Shown here piece by piece: positions 56,761-64,000 of a stretch of DNA of 64,000 nucleotides. Every line of letters starts with the position of its first letter. Position 1 is the first letter of the stretch. The position numbers and the translations under genes were made by a program. This DNA is from Cladorhizidae sp. MBARI D1340-BT2 (lineage: Eukaryota > Porifera > Demospongiae > Poecilosclerida > Cladorhizidae): contig JAQNBH010000013.1 of the NCBI GenBank assembly GCA_028752905.1, positions 41,048,397-41,112,396 of the forward strand, given 5' to 3'. The notes below the pieces were generated by a model. It was not told the DNA's origin and did not search any database. It saw nothing but the letters and a program-made list of their open reading frames with translations.

Positions 56761-57340
56761 GGCTGTCGTCCAGAAGATTCAGCCACTACATTTAGCATCA
56801 AGGTTTGATTCTTATAGCAAATACAGCCTCGAAGCTCCAGCCTCTAGACCTGGGAATTTTCAAAATTCATTATGGACATCTTCCCTTGAGGTACATTCAA
56901 GCAAAGATTAGATGGCTGTGACACAGCTACTGGTGTAGTGAACCAGATCAGCATCCTCATTGGATGGGTGGCGATGGCATGGTCACTGGCAAAGGCTGAA
57001 GCTATTTGCACGAGCTTTAGTAAGACCGTCATCTTGAAAACTGATTGTGAGATCGACAATGCAATTTTGCAGAAGCAGACACACACGTGCAAGTAGAGAG
57101 CGCCGTTGAAAAGACGATGCCCACCGATGGAAAATGTACACCGGATGAATATCTGAAAGGTGAGGAAGATCTCCCAGTGTGCACGAGACTAGATGAGATT
57201 TGGGAGAGAGATTTCTTTCAGCAGTTAAGACAGAAGGATCAGGAAGCAGTGGCCAAGGAAGATGATAAAGACACAATGGCAAGGACCCGCCATTCTCGAA
57301 TTTCAAGGCGGACATACTGTCTTTGGAAAAAGGTGTGAAC
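56761..57340 (+). pseudogene. Pogo-type (Tigger/jerky-like) DDE transposase relic
   Basis: Broken plus-strand frames carry hallmarks of the C-terminal half of pogo-family transposases. QPLDLGIFK and HYGHLPLRYIQAK (56840-56905) match the QPLDxGII..FK..Y block. In a shifted frame SILIGWVAMAWSLAKAEAI followed by SFSKTVIL (56945-57035) matches the W..AW..V...TI..CF.K.GI block. An acidic tail (57087-57338) follows in another frame. At least two frame changes and missing N-terminal and first DDE parts make it non-functional. The family call rests on motif order; a search with the three frames would settle it. Confidence 0.6.
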
Positions 57341-58022
57341 ACTATAAATGATTAAGATAATATTACAGCACCATAAATGATTTTACTAAATTAAAAAAAT
57401 TGCATGATATAAGCTGAGATAAACGCAGGGACAGGAAGATCTCTCAAATGAAAAAAAATTTTTTTCCAAAGTGTCCTAATCTCTGACTTCAACTGTGTAT
57501 TATTAATCCATGATGTGAATAGATGCTACCAAGAAGCCGATAAGCTTGTAGAATGCAATTAGCTAGCCTAAAGGCAGCAATTTACCCCTCCCCCCCCTCC
57601 CCCACACACACCATAAAGCTTGCAAAACCTTGTGGTTATGACTTTGAAGCTCCATAGATTCTGCATACTTCACTCTATGAACTTGATATATCTCAAAGAA
57701 GTAGACAACTGGTCTCCTTTTTAACTCCAGGAGCCCTTTCTTGTCAATAAGATACCTAACATAGCTATATAAGTAGTAGACAGATAGATGTTGCTGTATG
57801 CTCATTTTCGATACGTACTGTATTAACTATGCTAAAGTTGCATGCTATCAGCATGCCTGAATTCTCTGTCAACTATTATGGCTCCTGACTGGAAATTGCT
57901 CGACAGTTGAAATTACTATCCATGGCAAGAGGAAGGCCTCCCCCAAGGGCTAAAACACGACTAGTTGCTAGGCATGGGTGATGAAAACCTTTTCTGACAG
58001 TATATAAATATATTTGTCAATC
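57341..58022. other. Spacer without a supported gene
   Basis: GTGTCCTAATCTCTGACTTC followed by AACTGTG at 57470-57500 resembles the right end of a Tc1/pogo-type element and could close the relic above. Otherwise nothing is recognised. Confidence 0.4.
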
Positions 58023-58052
58023 ACAATAACCTTCTCAATAATAAACTTGAAA

Positions 58053-58110
58053 TTGTATTCTCTCGACGTTTCGACTAGATGCTCTAGCCTTCATCAGGAA
58101 TAATATACAA
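58053..58110 (-). ncRNA. Hammerhead ribozyme candidate (type I, minus strand)
   Basis: Read on the minus strand: stem I 5' half TTGTAT...TTC, core CTGATGA, stem II GGCTAGA-GCA-TCTAGTC (7 bp with one G-U), GAAA, then CGTC. Stem I 3' half GAG...ATACAA follows. TTGTAT pairs with ATACAA (6 bp) and TTC with GAG (3 bp), separated by an internal loop. Stem III is minimal; ACGT is self-complementary, as in dimeric hammerheads. Predicted cleavage is after GUC, between 58065 and 58064. All conserved core bases I know are present. Activity is not shown. Confidence 0.7.
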
Positions 58111-58123
58111 ACACTTACAAATA

Positions 58124-58476
58124 CTTATTCCTGGTGAAGGCTAGAGCATCTATTCCTGATGAAGGCTAGAGCATCTATCCCTGATGAAGGCTACAGCATC
58201 TATGATGAAGGCTAGAGCATCTATTCCTGATGAAGGCTAGAGCATCTATTCCTGATGAAGGCGAGAGCGTCTATTCCTGGTGAAGGCTAGAGCATCTACT
58301 CCTGATGAAGGCTAGAGCATCTATTCCTGATGAAGGCTAGAGCATCTATCCCTGATGAAGGCTACAGCATCTATTCCTGATGAAGGCTAGAGCATCTATC
58401 CCTGATGAAGGCTAGAGCATCTATCCCTGACGAAGGCTAGAGCATCTATCCCTGATGAAGGCTAGAGCATCTATTC
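58124..58476 (+). repeat. 25-bp array of partial hammerhead units (about 14 copies)
   Basis: Each unit has TTCCTGATGAAGGCTAGAGC then ATCTA, that is the CUGAUGA core and stem II hairpin without the GAAA half. Variants include GGTGAAGG, GACGAAGG and CTACAGC. One unit is shortened (58200). Confidence 0.9.
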
Positions 58477-58520
58477 CTGATGAAGGCTAGAGCATCTAGT
58501 CGAAACGTCGTGAGAATACA
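58477..58520 (+). ncRNA. Second hammerhead core (plus strand)
   Basis: CTGATGA (58477-58483), stem II 58485-58501, GAAA (58502-58505) and GTC (58507-58509) are intact. Stem I is weaker than in the minus-strand copy because its 5' half is replaced by the array unit: only ATTC/GAAT pairs, with a 4-base bulge. It may therefore be impaired. Confidence 0.55.
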
Positions 58521-58800
58521 TTTTGAAGTTGATTATTGAGAAGGTTATTGTAATGTTATTATGTTAACTGAGAGTTCATTGAGAGTATATTTGTCTAGCA
58601 CTTTCCATCAGGAGCCAGAACTGGAGAGAGTTCAGGCATGAGGTTTTGAGGCCCCCATGGCATGGTTATATGTACCTTAGCAACACTTTTATTATCAATA
58701 GAGAGCACACAGAGAGATCCATCCTCTGAGCTATGTATATATCAAGTCCATACAAAGCCAGTTTTTGTAAGCATTTGTGTTTTATGATATCGTCGCCACT

Positions 58801-61800
58801 GGAGCTAACGATGCAAGTCTAGAGCTAAAGATGCAAGTCTAGAGCTAAAGATGCAAGTCTAGAGCTAAAGATGCAAGTCTAGAGCTAAAGATGCAAGTCT
58901 AGAGCTAAAGATGCAAGTCTAGAGCTAAAGATGCAAGTCTAGAGCTAAAGATGCAAGTCTAGAGCTAAAGGTGCAAGTCTAGAGCTAAAGATGCAAGTCT
59001 AGAGCTAAAGATGCAAGTCTAGAGCTAAAGATGCAAGTCTAGAGCTAAAGATGCAAGTCTAGAGCTAAAGATGCAAGTCTAGAGCTAAAGGTGCAAGTCT
59101 AGAGCTAAAGATGCAAGTCTAGAGCTAAAGATGCAAGTCTAGAGCTAAAGATGCAAGTCTAGAGCTAAAGATGCAAGTCTAGAGCTAAAGATGCAAGTCT
59201 AGAGCTAAAGATGCAAGTCTAGAGCTAAAGGTGCAAGTCTAGAGCTAAAGATGCAAGTCTAGAGCTAAAGATGCAAGTCTAGAGCTAAAGATGCAAGTCT
59301 AGAGCTAAAGATGCAAGTCTAGAGCTAAAGATGCAAGTCTAGAGCTAAAGATGCAAGTCTAGAGCTAAAGATGCAAGTCTAGAGCTAAAGATGCAAGTCT
59401 AGAGCTAAAGATGCAAGTCTAGAGCTAAAGATGCAAGTCTAGAGCTAAAGATGCAAGTCTAGAGCTAAAGATGCAAGTCTAGAGCTAAAGATGCAAGTCT
59501 AGAGCTAAAGATGCAAGTCTAGAGCTAAAGATGCAAGTCTAGAGCTAAAGATGCAAGTCTAGAGCTAAAGATGCAAGTCTAGAGCTAAAGATGCAAGTCT
59601 AGAGCTAAAGATGCAAGTCTAGAGCTAAAGATGCAAGTCTAGAGCTAGAGATGCAAGTCTAGAGCCAAAGATGCAAGTCTAGAGCTAAAGATGCAAGTCT
59701 AGAGCTAAAGATGCAAGTCTAGAGCTAAAGATGCAAGTCTAGAGCTAAAGATGCAAGTCTAGAGCTAAAGATGCAAGTCTAGAGCTAAAGATGCAAGTCT
59801 AGAGCTAAAGATGCAAGTCTAGAGCTAAAGATGCAAGTCTAGAGCTAAAGATGCAAGTCTAGAGCTAAAGATGCAAGTCTAGAGCTAAAGATGCAAGTCT
59901 AGAGCTAAAGATGCAAGTCTAGAGCTAAAGATGCAAGTCTAGAGCCAAAGGTGCAAGTCTAGAGCTAAAGATGCAAGTCTAGAGCCAAAGATGCAAGTCT
60001 AGAGCTAAAGATGCAAGTCTAGAGCTAAAGATGCAAGTCTAGAGCTAAAGATGCAAGTCTAGAGCTAAAGATGCAAGTCTAGAGCTAAAGATGCAAGTCT
60101 AGAGCTAAAGATGCAAGTCTAGGGCTAAAGATGCAAGTCTAGAGCTAAAGATGCAAGTCTAGAGCTAAAGATGCAAGTCTAGAGCTAAAGATGCAAGTCT
60201 AGAGCTAAAGATGCAAGTCTAGAGCTAAAGATGCAAGTCTAGAGCTAAAGATGCAAGTCTAGAGCCAAAGATGCAAGTCTAGAGCCAAAGATGCAAGTCT
60301 AGAGCTAAAGATGCAAGTCTAGAGCTAAAGATGCAAGTCTAGAGCTAAAGATGCAAGTCTAGAGCTAAAGATGCAAGTCTAGAGCTAAAGATGCAAGTCT
60401 AGAGCTAAAGATGCAAGTCTAGAGCTAAAGATGCAAGTCTAGAGCTAAAGATGCAAGTCTAGAGCTAAAGATGCAAGTCTAGAGCTAAAGATGCAAGTCT
60501 AGAGCTAAAGATGCAAGTCTAGAGCTAAAGATGCAAGTCTAGAGCTAAAGATGCAAGTCTAGAGCTAAAGATGCAAGTCTAGAGCTAAAGATGCAAGTCT
60601 AGAGCTAAAGATGCAAGTCTAGAGCCAAAGGTGCAAGTCTAGAGCTAAAGATGCAAGTCTAGAGCTAAAGATGCAAGTCTAGAGCTAAAGATGCAAGTCT
60701 AGAGCTAAAGATGCAAGTCTAGAGCCAAAGATGCAAGTCTAGAGCTAAAGATGCAAGTCTAGAGCTAAAGATGCAAGTCTAGAGCTAAAGATGCAAGTCT
60801 AGAGCTAAAGATGCAAGTCTAGAGCTAAAGATGCAAGTCTAGAGCTAAAGATGCAAGTCTAGAGCTAAAGATGCAAGTCTAGAGCTAAAGATGCAAGTCT
60901 AGAGCTAAAGATGCAAGTCTAGAGCTAAAGATGCAAGTCTAGAGCTAAAGATGCAAGTCTAGAGCTAAAGATGCAAGTCTAGAGCTAAAGATGCAAGTCT
61001 AGAGCTAAAGATGCAAGTCTAGAGCTAAAGATGCAAGTCTAGAGCTAAAGATGCAAGTCTAGAGCTAAAGATGCAAGTCTAGAGCTAAAGATGCAAGTCT
61101 AGAGCTAAAGATGCAAGTCTAGAGCTAAAGATGCAAGTCTAGAGCTAAAGATGCAAGTCTAGAGCCAAAGATGCAAGTCTAGAGCTAAAGATGCAAGTCT
61201 AGAGCTAAAGATGCAAGTCTAGAGCTAAAGATGCAAGTCTAGAGCTAAAGATGCAAGTCTAGAGCTAAAGATACAAGTCTAGAGCTAAAGATGCAAGTCT
61301 AGAGCTAAAGATGCAAGTCTAGAGCTAAAGATGCAAGTCTAGAGCTAAAGATGCAAGTCTAGAGCTAAAGATGCAAGTCTAGAGCTAAAGATGCAAGTCT
61401 AGAGCTAAAGATGCAAGTCTAGAGCTAAAGATGCAAGTCTAGAGCTAAAGATGCAAGTCTAGAGCTAAAGATGCAAGTCTAGAGCTAAAGATGCAAGTCT
61501 AGAGCTAAAGATGCAAGTCTAGAGCTAGAGGTGCAAGTCTAGAGCTAAAGATGCAAGTCTAGAGCTAAAGATGCAAGTCTAGAGCTAAAGATGCAAGTCT
61601 AGAGCTAAAGATGCAAGTCTAGAGCTAAAGATGCAAGTCTAGAGCTAAAGATGCAAGTCTAGAGCTAAAGATGCAAGTCTAGAGCTAAAGATGCAAGTCT
61701 AGAGCTAAAGATGCAAGTCTAGAGCTAAAGATGCAAGTCTAGAGCTAAAGATGCAAGTCTAGAGCTAAAGATGCAAGTCTAGAGCTAAAGATGCAAGTCT

Positions 61801-61886
61801 AGAGCTAAAGATGCAAGTCTAGAGCTAAAGATGCAAGTCTAGAGCTAAAGATGCAAGTCTAGAGCTAAAGATGCAAGTCTAGAGCT
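58801..61886. repeat. 20-bp satellite (AGAGCTAAAGATGCAAGTCT), about 154 copies
   Basis: This is 3.1 kb with exact 20-bp register and very few variants, mainly GTGCAAG, GAGCCAAAG and single changes. Variant units recur at spaced positions (for example GGTGCAAG at about 58970, 59090 and 59230), suggesting block duplication. It ends at AGAGCTACAGCTCTGC. A TAA/TAG appears in most frames, so no coding role is likely. Confidence 0.98.
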
Positions 61887-62950
61887 ACAGCTCTGCTACT
61901 GGTCTAGACTTGGCTAAATGTATGGTACTACATATAACGACCTGTAGTCAAGCTGCATCAAGAGAGGTACACTGGCCATGTGGTCACCTGGAAGAGCTTA
62001 TCAGACCTCCTAGAGTGAAGAAAGTGAGAAGTGCTTCTCTGTGTGTGTGTGTGGTTTTTTGTGTGGTGGTGGTGTGTTTGTGTGTGTGGTGGTAGTGCGT
62101 GTGTGTGTGTGGTGTGTGTGTGTGTGGCTTATAGCTAATAGCAGAGCCAGGCAGTTCACGGATGACATGGATGCAGATGGAGGAGCACCAGTTTGCAAGT
62201 ACTGAGCACATCATGTGGACTGTGTTTGATACGGGAAAAAATTGAATTAGAGCTGCAATATAGAGGGCTGGAAGAGGCATATTTCACATACATGTACATA
62301 CATATACATGTATGTACATGTATGTACCAAAACCCTGAAGCAGAAAAAAGATGTAGTTTGAGATGAACCAGGGAATGGCGGGAGGGGGAGTCATAGTACG
62401 TCAGACAGTCTTGACTATTCCTGGCTCGTGGGATTATCCTGGGCTCCTGGGGCTATCCCCGGCTCCTGGGGCTATCCCCGGCTCCTGGGGCTATCCCGGG
62501 ATATAATACCTCAGGCACATTTCAAGGTCAAGTATTCTAGAATGTCATTGTAACTCAGACAGTACCGTGACCATCGCGAAACAGCAAAGAAACTTTAATT
62601 GTCCTAGGGTAGGACATCATAGCAACTCAGTCCTTAAACAATCCTGACAGGTCAAAGTTACTATGCAACATCCATTAGGTCATCTACCTTTCGAGACATT
62701 ACAGGACATGTACATGTGGGGAATCCCCCCTCCCCCCTCCCACCAAGTCAGGTTTCACAGCAAAGAAGGGTTGATTGCTTCTTTATTGAACCTGGCAACT
62801 GTACATTAGAACAATGCTTCCTTGTCATCAGAGTTGTACTAGAGTACATAGTACGACAAAGGTTATACCAATAATAAGCAAATGAAAAAGAAGAAAAAAT
62901 TCTGGTGTGAGGATCCCAGACCAAACCAACCACACCCTCCTCCCGCTTCG
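61887..62950. other. Region without a supported gene
   Basis: It has a GT-rich microsatellite (62040-62130), a self-complementary ACATGTA/TACATGT run (62287-62325), three GGCTCCTGGGGCTATCCC units (62430-62500) and no recognised exon. Confidence 0.45.
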
Positions 62951-62959
62951 TGTCATGTT

Positions 62960-63165
62960 AAGACACTAACCCCCCACCCACCAACACACCTGGTGTGTGG
63001 CACAGGTTGCCATAGACACTGCTCCCCCACCCACCAACACACCTGGTGTGTGGCACAGGTTGTCATGGACACTGCCCCCACCCACCAACACACCTGGTGT
63101 GTGGCACAGGTTGTCATAGACACTCCTCCCCCAGGGCCACACACCAACACACCTGGTGTGTAGCT
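62960..63165. repeat. ~45-50-bp tandem repeat, four copies
   Basis: Units contain CCACCCACCAACACACCTGG, TGTGTGGCACAGGTTG and CATAGACACT. They are non-coding or not recognised. Confidence 0.85.
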
Positions 63166-64000
63166 GGTCCAGCAGTGCCATACACTATTTCAGGATAATC
63201 CAAACTTTGAACTTGGTCGCCCACCCAATACTGGCCCTGGTCCCAGCCCGAGCCAGGAAATGTGGCCAGGGATTTTTATTTTTTTAACTCCATAGTTAAT
63301 CCCAGCACTATCTACGGTATCACTGGGCAGATTATATTTCCTCGATTAGAAACCACCCTTGATTAGAAACCACCCTTGATTAGAAACCACCCTTGATTAG
63401 AAACCACACTTGATTAGAAAACATCCTTGATTAGAAAAGCTCAAGAGAAAAGAGAAACGGTCGCCCAGAGTGGGTGATGAAAGCTTTGCAATCGGTCATA
63501 TAATTTTTTTTAATGTGGTATTTTAGTCAAGACAGATGGGTCACATGATGATAGCATTACTGTTTAAATAGTAGCAGAAAGTACTGTAACCAGATGGACA
63601 GCCAAATTCCACAGAAAAGAGTTGGGAGAGACCGACATGATGATCTGTTGCAAGCCATAAAGCGGACTATGAAGACGACGATAGCTAGAGCACGAACACT
63701 GCTATTTACAAAAAAGAAAGTCAGTCTCTGTGTGTGTGCATATGCATGGGTGGGTGTGGCCTTTATACACGGCCAAAGTTTCGAAGCTAGGAACTTCCAA
63801 AAATGACATGAAGGTGCACTCTTATACAGGGATGGACATATGTTGCGTTAGGTACATAACATTAAACTCCGGAAGCCATCACCCCCAAACGGTTGCAAAC
63901 CTCATCCATTTAGAAAATACCTGTGCATGGATTTCTCACGTTGACGGCAACACATTACCAATGAAACTATAGCTTCATTTTAAGCCTCACCTAATGCTAA
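63166..64000. other. Right end of window
   Basis: Bases 63342-63435 hold six copies of a 17-bp unit (TTGATTAGAAACCACCC). A plus-strand stretch 63594-63719 (MDSQIPQKRVGRDRHDDLLQ, then basic residues to FTKKK) followed by GTCAGT could be an exon, but no family was recognised and the donor is weak. Confidence 0.4.

Larger units (their letters stand above)
58023..58555. mobile_element. Hammerhead-bearing inverted-repeat element (Penelope/retrozyme-like)
   Basis: The outer arms 58023-58103 and 58472-58552 are inverted copies at about 90-95% by eye, including CAATAACCTTCTCAATAATA and its complement. Each arm carries a hammerhead-type core: CTGATGA, a 7-bp stem, GAAA and CGTC. The interior is a 25-bp tandem array made of part of the ribozyme. 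Hammerhead motifs with this minimal stem III are known from Penelope-like retroelements and metazoan retrozymes. No reverse transcriptase is present, so assignment to either group is inference. Confidence 0.65.

Noticed and set aside
56447..57505. Complete Tc1/pogo element with matching TIRs
   Set aside because: The left and right end-like motifs share only CAGT and ACACT fragments, and the right flank is not TA.
63594..63806. 70-codon ORF near the right end as a gene
   Set aside because: It is basic and unrecognised with a weak donor; kept only as a possible exon in the end-region note.

Overview
This window looks like nuclear DNA of an animal. It has spliced genes with GT-AG introns, TATA-type promoters and a recognisable LIN37 (MuvB/DREAM subunit) gene, but a very large share is tandem repeats and mobile DNA. 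The small introns, divergent gene content and an old-looking Ty3/Gypsy lineage suggest an early-branching marine invertebrate, perhaps a sponge. That last step is inference.

Layout. From 1 to 11.2 kb an unrecognised gene ('gene A') is split by two head-to-tail Ty3/Gypsy elements that share a middle LTR (LTR-internal-LTR-internal-LTR, 454-10741). From 11.2 to 17.2 kb lies a compact virus-like block. It holds a ~103-bp tandem repeat, a small spliced gene B, a TATA-driven gene C, a 160-bp near-perfect hairpin, a broken minus-strand Rep with an HUH/YxxK-like region and a parvovirus-type Walker A motif, a divergent promoter, and a second copy of gene A with a stop codon. Without the retroelement the two gene A copies lie ~5.96 kb apart, close to a small DNA-virus genome length, so a head-to-tail endogenous element is a reasonable reading.

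From 17.3 to 27 kb there are foldback repeats, a 2.5-kb minisatellite and cassettes that look like duplicated first exons. Two spliced genes follow at 27.4-30.3 kb (+) and 34.8-36.2 kb (-). They share a 5' leader exon and an N-terminal start but carry different C-terminal domains, each with a possible PD-(D/E)XK signature. From 38.3 to 46.3 kb is an array of palindromic elements that includes a 1,885-bp higher-order repeat. LIN37 (-) occupies 47.1-50.1 kb and has minisatellites in its intron.

From 50 to 64 kb the window is mostly minisatellites (13, 33, 17, 33, 25 and 20 bp units). It also contains a pogo-type transposase relic at 56.8-57.3 kb and, at 58.05-58.52 kb, inverted repeats carrying hammerhead-ribozyme cores around a 25-bp array built from part of the ribozyme.

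The strongest candidates for something new are the 6-kb Rep/hairpin element, the hammerhead inverted-repeat element, and the leader-sharing nuclease-like gene family. All gene models were made by eye from the sequence; no database search was run.
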